From assembly GCA_022825195.1 (NCBI GenBank), contig JAJDYL010000218.1, positions 1-64,000 on the forward strand: DNA of 64,000 bases, in the 5' to 3' direction. The notes below the pieces were generated by a model. The model saw only the letters and a program-made list of their open reading frames with translations. It made no database searches and was not told the DNA's origin. This stretch comes from Alphaproteobacteria bacterium. Lineage in GTDB: Bacteria; Pseudomonadota; Alphaproteobacteria; Bin95. Each line of letters starts with the position of its first letter. Positions within the stretch are counted from its first letter, which is position 1. Positions 34,237-44,910 of the stretch are shown one piece after another. The translations under genes were made by a program, and so were the position numbers.

Positions 34237-34336
34237 GATGCGTCCCCGGAAGGCTCCGTGTATGGCAAGGCCGCCTCGATGAGATCATTTGCAACTGCCT
34301 CGCACCGTCCTTAACTGGGAAGAGGCTGCAGCCCCT

Positions 34337-35599
<1,263 letters not shown>

Positions 35600-35720
35600 C
35601 TTCGTTCCCAACATTCCCCGAAGCCGCAGCCCGAAAGCCGCACAGGCATGTTAGCCGGGTTTGCACCCCGGGCCAACGGTTTCCGTGGCAAGGAGCGAGG
35701 CCGAATCTGCCGACACAGCC

Positions 35721-36353
35721 TCAGGCGGTTTCGGCTTCAGCCGGAATGCGGTGTTCGACCACCTCGTCCACAATGCCGAATTCCCGAGCCTCGTCCGGGC
35801 TCATGAAACGGTCTCGATCGAGCGCTTCCTCCACGTTTTCCAGCGTTTGGTCACAATGCCTCACGTAGATTTCGTTGAGCCGCTCGCGTAGCGCAAGAAT
35901 TTCACGCGCATGAATTTCGATGTCGCTGGCCTGACCGTGGAAGCCGCCGGAAGGCTGATGCACCATCACCCGTGAATTGGGCAGCGCATAGCGTTTGCCC
36001 GGCGCGCCGGCGGCCAGCAACAGCGATCCCATCGACGCCGCCTGCCCGATGCACACGGTCGACACGTCGCAGCGGATATATTGCATGGTGTCGTAGATCG
36101 CGAGGCCCGCCGTCACCGCTCCCCCCGGCGAGTTGATGTAGAAGGAGATGTCCTTGCTGGGATTTTCCGCCTCCAGGAACAGCAGTTGTGCCGCGATCAG
36201 CGCACCGACCTGATCGAAGACCGGCCCCGTAAGGAAAACGATTCTCTCCTTGAGCAGGCGGGAATAGATGTCGTAGGCGCGCTCGCCGCGGTTCGTGCTC
36301 TCCACGACCATGGGCACGAGCGTGTTCATGTAGACTTCATTCCGATCGCGCAT
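35721..36353 (-). CDS. clpP: ATP-dependent Clp protease proteolytic subunit
   Basis: [41 protein letters not shown]. Confidence 0.97.
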   Translation of the reverse strand: MRDRNEVYMNTLVPMVVESTNRGERAYDIYSRLLKERIVFLTGPVFDQVGALIAAQLLFLEAENPSKDISFYINSPGGAVTAGLAIYDTMQYIRCDVSTVCIGQAASMGSLLLAAGAPGKRYALPNSRVMVHQPSGGFHGQASDIEIHAREILALRERLNEIYVRHCDQTLENVEEALDRDRFMSPDEAREFGIVDEVVEHRIPAEAETA

Positions 36354-36362
36354 GGCGGTCGT

Positions 36363-37715
36363 TCACTCCTCTTCGGAAACGCCTTCCGACGCTGCGATCA
36401 ATTCCTCGGCGGTCACCTCGCGGGCCGTAATCTGGGCAAGTTCGAGGATGAAATCGACCACCTTGTTCTCAAGGATGGGCCCTTCGAACTGCGACAGGGC
36501 GGACGGGTTCTTCCGGTAGAAATCCAGCACCACCTGTTCCTGTCCGGGGAACCTCTGCATCTGGGAGAACATGGCCCGCTGCAGATCCTCCTGGGCGACC
36601 TCGATATTGTTCTGCCGACCGACCTCGGCGAGCAGCAGACCGAGGCGGATACGACGCTCCGCGACCTTCCTGTATTCGTCCCGGAGTTCCTCGTCCGTCT
36701 TGCCTTCTCGAACTTCGTCGTCGTCCGGTGTTTCCAGGCGCTTTTCGATCTCGCCCCAGATCGACTCGAACTCCTGCGCGACCATGCTCTCCGGAAGCGG
36801 GAAATCGTGCATTTCCTCCAGACGGTCGAACAGATGCCGTTTGACGATCATCCGAGAGACATTCGCATAGTGACCCTTGACCCGCTCCACCACATCCTGA
36901 CGCAGCGACTCAAGGTCGTCATACCCGACCTGTTTCGCCATTTCGTCGTCGGGTTCGCCCGCGCGCCGTTCCTGGACCTGCTTGACCTCAACCGAAAACA
37001 CGGCGGTCTTCCCCGCCAGGTGCGCCGCGTTGTAGTCTTCGGGAAAGACGACCTCGACGTTGCGGGCCTCTCCGGCGCGCACCCCGACAAGCTGATCCTC
37101 GAAACCGGGAATGAACTCTCCGGTGCCGAGCTCGATTTCATAGTCTTCCGCCGCACCGCCGGCAAACGCCTCATCGTCGATCTTGCCTTCGAAATCGATT
37201 GTCAGGGTATCTCCTGTCGCGGCGCCCCGATCCTCTTCCACAGGCACCAGGTCCGCGGCGGCGCTGGCGATAAGCCCGATCTCCTCCTCGACGGTCTCGT
37301 CGGTCGGCTCGGCCTCGAGGCGTTCGAGTTCGAGCGCACCGAAGTCGATCGGCTCGATCTCAGGCAATGCCTCGACGCTGATCGTGTATTCAAGGTCGAC
37401 GTCTGCCGGCAATCCGTTTTCGAGGTCGGAAACCATGTCGATCTGCGGCATGACAGCCGGCTTCAGCCCCCGATCCTCTATCGCCTGCTGTGTGCCGCGA
37501 TTGATGGTCGCTTCAAGGATTTCGCCCTCGACGGCCCTGCCGAACCGCTGGCGCAGGATCTTCATCGGCGCCCTGCCGGGGCGGAACCCTGGAAGCCGTA
37601 AGTTGGCGCCGTATTCCGCGAGCTTGCTGTCGATCTCGCTGCGCAGGTCCTCGGCAGGCACGACAACACGGAAGTCGTGCTTGAGCCCGTCGGCAAGTGT
37701 TTCGGTGATCTGCAT
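36363..37715 (-). CDS. tig: trigger factor
   Basis: MQITETLADGLKHDFRVVVPAEDL...LRLPGFRPGRAPMKILRQRFG. Confidence 0.96.
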   Translation of the reverse strand: MQITETLADGLKHDFRVVVPAEDLRSEIDSKLAEYGANLRLPGFRPGRAPMKILRQRFGRAVEGEILEATINRGTQQAIEDRGLKPAVMPQIDMVSDLENGLPADVDLEYTISVEALPEIEPIDFGALELERLEAEPTDETVEEEIGLIASAAADLVPVEEDRGAATGDTLTIDFEGKIDDEAFAGGAAEDYEIELGTGEFIPGFEDQLVGVRAGEARNVEVVFPEDYNAAHLAGKTAVFSVEVKQVQERRAGEPDDEMAKQVGYDDLESLRQDVVERVKGHYANVSRMIVKRHLFDRLEEMHDFPLPESMVAQEFESIWGEIEKRLETPDDDEVREGKTDEELRDEYRKVAERRIRLGLLLAEVGRQNNIEVAQEDLQRAMFSQMQRFPGQEQVVLDFYRKNPSALSQFEGPILENKVVDFILELAQITAREVTAEELIAASEGVSEEE

Positions 37716-37765
37716 GGGAAGGACTTCAACTGGTTACGTTCGACGGACACCGTTCAGGCGGTCCC

Positions 37766-37851
37766 TGGTGCGGGCGGAGGGACTCGAACCCCCACGGCCG
37801 CAAGCCGCCGGATCCTAAATCCGGCGCGTCTACCAATTCCGCCACGCCCGC
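37766..37851 (-). tRNA. tRNA-Leu (TAG), CCA encoded
   Basis: GCGGGCG...CCGGA-TTTAGGA-TCCGG, long variable arm, GTTCGAGTC, CGCCCGC-A-CCA. Confidence 0.96.
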
Positions 37852-37889
37852 CGGGAGGGGCGGACACTTATATCGAAATGCCGGCGGGC

Positions 37890-40178
37890 TCAAGAGCGCA
37901 GCAGCAGACGGGCGGATGCTTCGAGAATGGCGCCCGTGTCCAGTCCATGCGCCCGGTAAAGGTCCGGGATATCGCCCGATTGTCCGAAACTCGTTGTGCC
38001 CAGCGGCTCAACGCGATGTCCGGCAATCGACCCGAGCCATCCGAGCGCGCTCGGATGGCCGTCCAGAACCGTCACCAGACCGCCGCGGCGCGATATCGGC
38101 GCCAGCAGCCGCGCAGCGCGGCTCCGGTCGCCATGCGCCAGCCAATCGCCATGCAGCCGGTCGACCGAGGTAACCGCCAGCAGGCCCGCGTCCGGCAGGT
38201 CCTCGCGAATCAGCGCGAGAGCTGCCAGCGCTTCCGGCAGCACGGCGCCCATAGCGACGACGGCCAGTTCCGTCCCCTCGGCCGGCGGTTCGATCCAGTA
38301 GCCTCCGGCGATCACGGCCGGGACATCCAGCTCCCGCTCCGGCTGCTCCAGCGGCCGTGTCGACAGGCGCAGGTAAACCGAACCCCCGTCTTCGGCCTGC
38401 ATGTGCGTGAAACTCCAGTGCATGATCGCGGCAAGCTCGTCCGCATAGGCTGGCTCGAACGCGGTGAGTCCCGGCTGGGCAAGACCGATACTGGGAGTAG
38501 ACCCGGACTGGTGCGCGCCGCCTTCCGGGGCAAGTGTTATGCCCGAAGGCGTCGCTACGACCATGAAACGGGCATCCTGGTACGCCGCGTAATTCAGTGC
38601 GTCCAGGCCTCTGGCGATGAACGGGTCGTAAAGCGTTCCCACCGGGAAAAGGCGCTCGCCCGTCAACTCCGCTGAAAGGCCGAGAGCGGCAAGGCAAAGG
38701 AAAAGGTTGTTCTCCGCAATGCCGAGTTCGACATGCTGGCCGGTCGGGCCTTGAAGCCAGCGCTGGGCCGAAACGACATTCTCTTCCCGGAAGACATCCT
38801 CCACGACTTCGCGCGCGAAAATGCCGCGCCGGTTCACCCAGCCGCCGAGCCCCGTGGAAACCGTGACATCCGGCGAGGCGGTCACGATACGGTCCGCGAG
38901 CGGACCGCCTTCGCGGGCGATTTCGACCAGAATGCGCCCGAACGCCTCCTGGGTGGACATGCGCGCGCCGGCCGGCGCCTCCAGCCGGTCGGGCAGCACG
39001 ACAGGCGGGGCTTCCCGGCGGCGGGGCGGACTGCAGAAGAAGGATGAGCCTTCAATGGCCGCGCGCAGCCGTTCCGGGGCGATATCCAGTCCGGCCTCGG
39101 GTTCCCACTCCTCGCCCGGCCGGATGCCCACGGATGCCCGGAACGCTTCCATCTGGCCCGGATTCATGAGTCCGGCGTGGTTGTCCTTGTGGCCCGCGAA
39201 GGGCAGGCCGTAGCCCTTGATCGTATAGGCGATGAAGCAGGTCGGGCGGTCGTCCTCGACGGCGGCGAACCCTTCGAGCACGGCAGCCATGTCCTGCCCG
39301 GCAAGATTGGTCATGAGGCCGTGCAGTTGGTCGTCGTCATGGCGCTTCAGCAGGCTGCGGATTCCGGCGAGATGGCCGAGGTCGTCCTCCAGCGCCTCTC
39401 TCCAGGCCGCTCCGCCCTTGTACACGAGGGCCGAGTAGCGGGAGTTCGGGCAATCGTCGATCCAGCGTTCCAGGGCCTTGCCGTCCCGTTTCCGGAAGGC
39501 CGCCTGAAGGCGTTTTCCGTATTTGAGCGTGTGGACCTGCCATCCCATCGCCCGGAAAATGCCGTCGAAGCGCCGGAAAAGGCGGTCGGTCACGACCGAA
39601 TCCAAGCTCTGGCGATTGTAGTCGATGATCCACCACAGATTGCGGACATCGTGCTTCCAGCCTTCGAGCATCGCCTCGAAGATATTGCCCTCGTCGATCT
39701 CGGCGTCGCCCATTACGGCCACCATACGTCCGGGCGGGCTGCCGTCCCCCAGCCCCTTCATGCGCACATAGTCCTGCATGATGGAGGCGAATGTGGTGAT
39801 CCCTACCCCGAGTCCGACCGAGCCGGTCGAGAAATCGACATCATCGCTGTCCTTGGTACGCGAGGGGTAGCTCTGCGCGCCTCCGAAGGCGCGAAAGCGC
39901 TCCAGCTTCTCTCGCGACTGGCGCCCGAGCAGATACTGAATGGCGTGATAGACCGGGCTTGCATGGGGTTTAACCGCCACCCGGTCGCCGATCTCCAGCG
40001 TGTCGAAATAGAGCGCGGTGAGGATCGTAGCCGCCGAGGCGCTGGACGCCTGGTGCCCTCCGACCTTCAGCCCGTCCCGACTCTCGCGGAGGTGGTTGGC
40101 GTTGTGGATCATCCAGGAAGACAGCCAGAGCACTTTGCGCTCCAGCGCTTCGAGGGCGGTAAGGCGGTCCCGGTCCAT
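37890..40178 (-). CDS. transketolase / AceE-like thiamine-diphosphate enzyme
   Basis: WLSSWMIHNANHL...GGHQASSASAATILTALYF...AVMGDAEIDEGNIFEAM...TDP fold and TK C-terminal domain. Confidence 0.8.
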   Translation of the reverse strand: MDRDRLTALEALERKVLWLSSWMIHNANHLRESRDGLKVGGHQASSASAATILTALYFDTLEIGDRVAVKPHASPVYHAIQYLLGRQSREKLERFRAFGGAQSYPSRTKDSDDVDFSTGSVGLGVGITTFASIMQDYVRMKGLGDGSPPGRMVAVMGDAEIDEGNIFEAMLEGWKHDVRNLWWIIDYNRQSLDSVVTDRLFRRFDGIFRAMGWQVHTLKYGKRLQAAFRKRDGKALERWIDDCPNSRYSALVYKGGAAWREALEDDLGHLAGIRSLLKRHDDDQLHGLMTNLAGQDMAAVLEGFAAVEDDRPTCFIAYTIKGYGLPFAGHKDNHAGLMNPGQMEAFRASVGIRPGEEWEPEAGLDIAPERLRAAIEGSSFFCSPPRRREAPPVVLPDRLEAPAGARMSTQEAFGRILVEIAREGGPLADRIVTASPDVTVSTGLGGWVNRRGIFAREVVEDVFREENVVSAQRWLQGPTGQHVELGIAENNLFLCLAALGLSAELTGERLFPVGTLYDPFIARGLDALNYAAYQDARFMVVATPSGITLAPEGGAHQSGSTPSIGLAQPGLTAFEPAYADELAAIMHWSFTHMQAEDGGSVYLRLSTRPLEQPERELDVPAVIAGGYWIEPPAEGTELAVVAMGAVLPEALAALALIREDLPDAGLLAVTSVDRLHGDWLAHGDRSRAARLLAPISRRGGLVTVLDGHPSALGWLGSIAGHRVEPLGTTSFGQSGDIPDLYRAHGLDTGAILEASARLLLRS

Positions 40179-40232
40179 GCTTCTTTTCAAGCGCCATCCA
40201 GACTGGTTCAATCGTCACCGGGAGGAAACGCC

Positions 40233-41093
40233 ATGGCCGTCACCTTCAGGCAACTGACCCCGGCATTCGGCGCCGAAGTCTCGGGCGTCGATATCGCCAA
40301 GGGAGTGAGCAACTCCGACTTTGCCGAAATCGCACGCCTTTTCAACGATTATTCGGTTCTCGTGTTCCGGGGGCAGCATATCGACGACGCCCGGCAGATC
40401 GCCTTTTCCAGGCGTTTCGGGCCCCTGGAAGGCACGGTGCGCTCGAATGTCGGCGCGGGGTCCGAGATCGCCGTGATCTCCAATGTCGATCCGGAAACAG
40501 ACGAGATCCTTCCGATAGAGGACTGGCGCAATGTGTACAACTCGGGCAACGAGATGTGGCACACGGACAGTTCCTTCAAGCGCGTGCCGGCAACGGCCTC
40601 GTTGCTTTCGGGGCGTGAAGTGCCTCCCGAGGAGGGCGAAACGGAATTCGCTACCGGCCGCGCTGCCTGGGACGATCTGGAGGACGCCCTCAAGGAGGAG
40701 TTGGACGGTCTGGTCGCCATCCATGACTTCGCCTATTCGCGCGGGCTGATACGCGGCGACCTTGTGGACGAGGCGCAACGCAGGGAAACGCCGCCGGTGC
40801 CCCAGGCCGTGGTTCGCCGCAACCCGGCGAACGGCCGCCGCAACATCTATGCCGGCGCCCACGCAAGTCATATCCGCGGGCGGGATATCGAGGAGAGCCG
40901 CGCCCTTTTGCGCAGCCTTACCGACCGCATTGTGCAGGAGCGCTACACCTATACCCACAGCTGGAGGCAGGGCGACCTGGTCATGTGGGACAATCGCTGC
41001 TGCCTGCATCGCGGCCGCCCGTGGAACAAGGGAAAATACCGCCGGATGATGCACCGCACGACCGTGGCCGGAATCGGGCCCACCGCCGCGTGA
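40233..41093 (+). CDS. TauD/TfdA family dioxygenase
   Basis: FRGQHIDDARQIAFSRRFGPLEGTV; EMWHTDSSFKRVPATASLLSG; QGDLVMWDNRCCLHRGRPW; SD GGAGGAAACGCC ATG. Confidence 0.9.
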   Translation: MAVTFRQLTPAFGAEVSGVDIAKGVSNSDFAEIARLFNDYSVLVFRGQHIDDARQIAFSRRFGPLEGTVRSNVGAGSEIAVISNVDPETDEILPIEDWRNVYNSGNEMWHTDSSFKRVPATASLLSGREVPPEEGETEFATGRAAWDDLEDALKEELDGLVAIHDFAYSRGLIRGDLVDEAQRRETPPVPQAVVRRNPANGRRNIYAGAHASHIRGRDIEESRALLRSLTDRIVQERYTYTHSWRQGDLVMWDNRCCLHRGRPWNKGKYRRMMHRTTVAGIGPTAA

Positions 41094-42262
41094 AGGGCGG
41101 CTGGGGCGTCGTCGGGGCAACCTTTGTCGTCCTGTTCGTCGGATTCGGTGCCGCCTATACCTTCTCGACCTTCTTTCCTTCGCTCGAGCGGGAGTTCGGC
41201 GCCACACGGGCCGAGACGAGCCTGGTCTTTTCGCTCGCGGCGTTTCTCTATTTCGGCTTCGGCGCCGTTTCCGGGCGGATCGCCGATGTCATGGGACCCC
41301 GCGAGTTGTGCATTGCCGGCATGGTCGTGGCCGGAGCCGGTCTCCTCTTCGCCGCGCAGGCAACGACGCTCTGGCAGGTTTGCCTCGGATACGGACTCGG
41401 CGTGGGTTTCGGGGTGGGGCTCGCCTATGTGCCCGCGGTCGGCGCGGTGCAGCGTTGGTTTACCGCCCGGCGGGGCATGGCCTCCGGTTTCGCGGTTGCC
41501 GGCATCGGCGTCGGCACGCTTGCGGCGCCGCTCGTTGCCGTCGTCCTGATCGAGGCTGCAGGCTGGCGCTTCGCCTATCTGGCGCTGGCGCTGGGCGTGC
41601 TGGTGCTGGGGGGCGCCGCCGCGCACTTTGTAACCGCGCCGGGCGACGGACCGGTTTCCGGTCCCGCCCTGCCGGGTTTCACCGTCCGCGATGCGCTGTC
41701 GGGCCGCACATTCTGGATCCTCTACGCGGCCACCCTGGTACTGGCCTTCGGCATCTTCATTCCCTTCGTGCATGCGGTGCCCCACGCGCTCGATCGGGGT
41801 TTTTCCGTAGTCGAGGCGAACGCGCTGATACCCATGGTCGGCATCGGCAGCACGATCGGACGGTTCCTGCTGGCTCCGGTGGCCGACCGCATCGGGCGCA
41901 AGCTATGCCTGTCGCTGCTTTACGCCGGCATGGGGGCCATGCTGGCGGCATGGATGCTGGTCGGGCCGTTCTGGCAGCTGGCGGCGGTCGCCGGCATTTT
42001 TGGGCTCTGCTACGGCGGCTTCGTTGCCTTGGCGCCGTCGGTAACGGCGGACCTGTTCGGGCTGCGCTCCGTCGGCGCGCTGATCGGGCTGCTCTATTCG
42101 AGCGTCGGCATCGGTACCCTGTTCGGCCCGCCGCTCGCCGGCCTCGCCTATGACGAGCTTGGCGGTTACGAGTGGCCCTTCTTCACGGTGGCCGTCTGCG
42201 CCGTCGCGGCAGCCTGCGCCATCGCCTTCATCCCGTCCGGCCGGCAGCCCCGTCGGGCTTGA
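41090..42262 (+). CDS. MFS transporter
   Basis: GTG start overlapping the stop of the dioxygenase (GTGA); 12-TM-like hydrophobic protein, FFPSLEREFGATRAETSLVFSLAAFLYFGFGAVSGRIADVMGPRELC. Confidence 0.88.
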   Translation: MKGGWGVVGATFVVLFVGFGAAYTFSTFFPSLEREFGATRAETSLVFSLAAFLYFGFGAVSGRIADVMGPRELCIAGMVVAGAGLLFAAQATTLWQVCLGYGLGVGFGVGLAYVPAVGAVQRWFTARRGMASGFAVAGIGVGTLAAPLVAVVLIEAAGWRFAYLALALGVLVLGGAAAHFVTAPGDGPVSGPALPGFTVRDALSGRTFWILYAATLVLAFGIFIPFVHAVPHALDRGFSVVEANALIPMVGIGSTIGRFLLAPVADRIGRKLCLSLLYAGMGAMLAAWMLVGPFWQLAAVAGIFGLCYGGFVALAPSVTADLFGLRSVGALIGLLYSSVGIGTLFGPPLAGLAYDELGGYEWPFFTVAVCAVAAACAIAFIPSGRQPRRA

Positions 42263-42368
42263 ACTCGGCCGGCCGCTTGCCGGATGCATCCGCAGCGGTA
42301 TGCTCTGCGGCCCAAGGTCGAGCGCCGTTCGCGCCGGCCGGCCATTCGCCTGACGAAGACAAAAGCCC

Positions 42369-42698
42369 ATGGAAATGCGGGAAGCCAAGTTCGGAATCGG
42401 CCAGGTGGTGCGGCATCGCCGCTACCCGTTCCGGGGCGTGATCTTCGATGTCGATCCGACCTTTTCCAACACCGAGGAGTGGTGGGAATCGATCCCCGCC
42501 GATGTGCGCCCGCGGCGGGACCAGCCCTTCTACCACCTGCTCGCGGAGAACGCGGAGACTACCTATATCGCCTATGTCTCCGAGCAGAACCTCCTGGAAG
42601 ACCGATCCGGCCGCCCCTGCCGGCATCCGCAGGTGGACGAGATGTTCGGCGATTACGAGGACGGCCACTACACGCCCCTGCCCCACTACAAGAACTGA
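42369..42698 (+). CDS. hspQ: heat shock protein HspQ
   Basis: KFGIGQVVRHRRYPFRGVIFDVDPTFSNTEEWWESIPADVRPRRDQPFYHLLAENAETTYIAYVSEQNL. Confidence 0.93.
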   Translation: MEMREAKFGIGQVVRHRRYPFRGVIFDVDPTFSNTEEWWESIPADVRPRRDQPFYHLLAENAETTYIAYVSEQNLLEDRSGRPCRHPQVDEMFGDYEDGHYTPLPHYKN

Positions 42699-42719
42699 AC
42701 GCAACCGGAGGAAGCCGCC

Positions 42720-43931
42720 ATGGCGGAGCCTCTTCTCGCCGGCCTCAGGGTGCTCGATGTAGCCAGCTTCATCGCCGCGCCGGTGGCGGCCACCATGCTT
42801 GCCGACTTCGGCGCCGACGTCATCAAGGTCGAGCCGCCGACGGGCGATTCCTATCGCGGCCTGTCTGCCTTTCCCGGCTTTCCTTCGTCGGACGTGGACT
42901 ATTCCTGGATGGTGGACAACCGCTCCAAGAGGGGGCTCGCGCTCGACCTGCGCCAGGAGGCGGGGCGCGCGGTCCTGCGCGAACTGGCATCGAAGGCCGA
43001 TGTGTTCATCACCAACTATCCGCCTCGCGTGCGCGAACAACTGAAGCTCCGCTACGAGGACATCGCGCCGCTTAACGACCGGCTGATCTACGCCTCGCTG
43101 TCGGCCTATGGCGAGGCGGGGCCCGAAGCGGGCAAGACCGGTTTCGACTCGACGGCGCTCTGGGCGCGCACGGGGCTGATGGACCTTGTGAGGCCGGATC
43201 CCGAAGGATCGCCCGCCCGCTCGCTTCCCGGCATGGGCGACCATCCGACGGGCGTGGCGCTCTTTGCCGCGGTCATGACCGCTCTCTACCGCCGCCAGAT
43301 CACCGGCAAGGGCGGCAAGGCGCATACCAACCTCATGGCGAACGGCGTGTGGTTCAACGCCTTTTATGCGCAGGCGGCGCTCTGCGGCCTCGACATCCCG
43401 ACCCGGCCGAAGCGCGAAAACTGGGCGACGGGCGTTGCCAATCACTATCGCTGCGCGGACGGGCGCTGGTTCATCCTGAGCCTTGTCAACGAGGACAAGC
43501 AGTGGCCGAACCTGCTGCGGGCACTGGGCCGGCCCGATCTCGGCACGGACCCGCGCTTCGCCGGGAAGCCGGCCCGGCACCGCCATGCGCGCGAACTGAT
43601 CGCCATCCTGGACGAGGTCTTCGTCCGCGAGCCCTGGTCCGTATGGCGGGACCGGCTGGAAGCGGAGGGCCTGGCCTTCGGCGTGGTCGGCAGGACGGAG
43701 GACATTCCGGACGACCCGCAGATGCGGGCGGCGGAGGTCGTCGTGCCCCACGAGGATCCGTCCGGGCTTTCCAGCCACACGGTCGCCGCGCCCGTCTGGG
43801 TGGAGGGTTCGGAGAAAACGACGCCCCGCCCCGCGCCGGGAGCCGGCCAGCACACGGATGAAATCCTGGCGGAACTCGGCCGCACGCCGGAGGACATCGC
43901 CGCGCTCAGGGCGTGCGGCGCCGTCGCCTGA
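42720..43931 (+). CDS. CaiB/BaiF family CoA-transferase
   Basis: LAGLRVLDVASFIAAPVAATMLADFGADVIKVEPPTGDSYR; VDYSWMVDNRSKRGLALDLR. Confidence 0.92.
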   Translation: MAEPLLAGLRVLDVASFIAAPVAATMLADFGADVIKVEPPTGDSYRGLSAFPGFPSSDVDYSWMVDNRSKRGLALDLRQEAGRAVLRELASKADVFITNYPPRVREQLKLRYEDIAPLNDRLIYASLSAYGEAGPEAGKTGFDSTALWARTGLMDLVRPDPEGSPARSLPGMGDHPTGVALFAAVMTALYRRQITGKGGKAHTNLMANGVWFNAFYAQAALCGLDIPTRPKRENWATGVANHYRCADGRWFILSLVNEDKQWPNLLRALGRPDLGTDPRFAGKPARHRHARELIAILDEVFVREPWSVWRDRLEAEGLAFGVVGRTEDIPDDPQMRAAEVVVPHEDPSGLSSHTVAAPVWVEGSEKTTPRPAPGAGQHTDEILAELGRTPEDIAALRACGAVA

Positions 43932-43992
43932 ATCAGCCGGTCGCGCGGGGCGAGCGGCTTCCTCCTTCCCGCCGGAGACTTTCCGCCGTCAC

Positions 43993-44020
43993 GCCGGATG
44001 GAGCGCAGCGGAAGTCCGGC
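43993..44020. repeat. REP-like palindrome between convergent genes
   Basis: GCCGGATGGAGCGCAGCGGAAGTCCGGC hairpin. Confidence 0.5.
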
Positions 44021-44029
44021 CGGCCCCGA

Positions 44030-44383
44030 TTACGACAGGTCGGGCGCAAGACCCTTCAGACACGCCTGGGCCAGATCGCGGTCGGGCTCTTCGGAGCCGG
44101 GCATCGTGGCCCAGCCGGACTTCATGACGGCATCGCGCCGCCTGTAGGTCGCGGTGTCCCGTATGACAGCAATTTTTGCCACACGCTCCGGGTCTTCACG
44201 GGACAATTCGAGGCAGACCGGAACCATCGCGGACATGACTTCGTCATGCGCCTTGTTCGTCGCCATCCTGTTGGCCTCGGAGCCGGTCACCCAACCGGCC
44301 CACGAAAATCCAACGAGGGCCACAAGCGCGCCGCCGACGGCAGCGCCGCAGATACCGGGTTTTGTCCAGCTGGGTAGTGTCAT
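44030..44383 (-). CDS. hypothetical protein, N-terminal TM anchor
   Basis: MTLPSWTKPGICGAAVGGALVALVGFSWAGWVTGSEANRMA...; 117 aa. Confidence 0.7.
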   Translation of the reverse strand: MTLPSWTKPGICGAAVGGALVALVGFSWAGWVTGSEANRMATNKAHDEVMSAMVPVCLELSREDPERVAKIAVIRDTATYRRRDAVMKSGWATMPGSEEPDRDLAQACLKGLAPDLS

Positions 44384-44484
44384 ATCTAGTTCTCCTGCGG
44401 GCGGGTCCCCGCATTTTTTCCGAAGAATTGTCGGGAAAGCGCCCGGTTGCGGCTCAAGGCCGGTTCCGGATCGCCTGGATGGAG

Positions 44485-44506
44485 CGAACGCATCTCAGTG
44501 CGTTCG
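44485..44506. repeat. hairpin CGAACGCA-TCTCAG-TGCGTTCG
   Basis: 8-bp perfect stem in a non-coding gap. Confidence 0.4.
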
Positions 44507-44910
44507 GCATGGCCGGGTCGGCCGCTGCGCGAATGAATGATGGCTGTTCGACGATAGAAACGGAGGAGCGGATGCGGCGGCTGAATTCGTCGTGTGCATG
44601 TCGATCGTCAGCCCTCCGCGCAATCGGCGCCTTATCGAAACGCGATGTCTCGGATCTTCGTGGCGCCAGATCAGCGAATCGGCGGAGGTCATCGAACGCT
44701 CGGGCGCCATCCGACGACGTGATCAACTGACCATCGATGGGGAATACTATGCCTCGGATTGTAATTTTCAAGCCGAAGACAGCATTTCATTTGAAATTCC
44801 GAGCACTCCCGTACCTAAAGGATTGATTCGGAAAAGAAGTTTAAAAGCCGATAGTCGCATGCGTTTTCGGTGACGGCCCGACGCCGGCGGGCGCCCTGCG
44901 CATATGCCGC

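Noticed and set aside
44749-44826. MPRIVIFKPKTAFHL... read as the N-terminus of a CRISPR-type RAMP protein or other conserved gene
   Set aside because: Only 25 codons, no neighbouring cas genes, and the resemblance cannot be tested here.
44454-44873. Overlapping opposite-strand ORFs 44454..44771 (-) and 44592..44873 (+) as genes
   Set aside because: No recognisable motif or convincing SD; mutually overlapping; kept only as an ORF-poor pocket.
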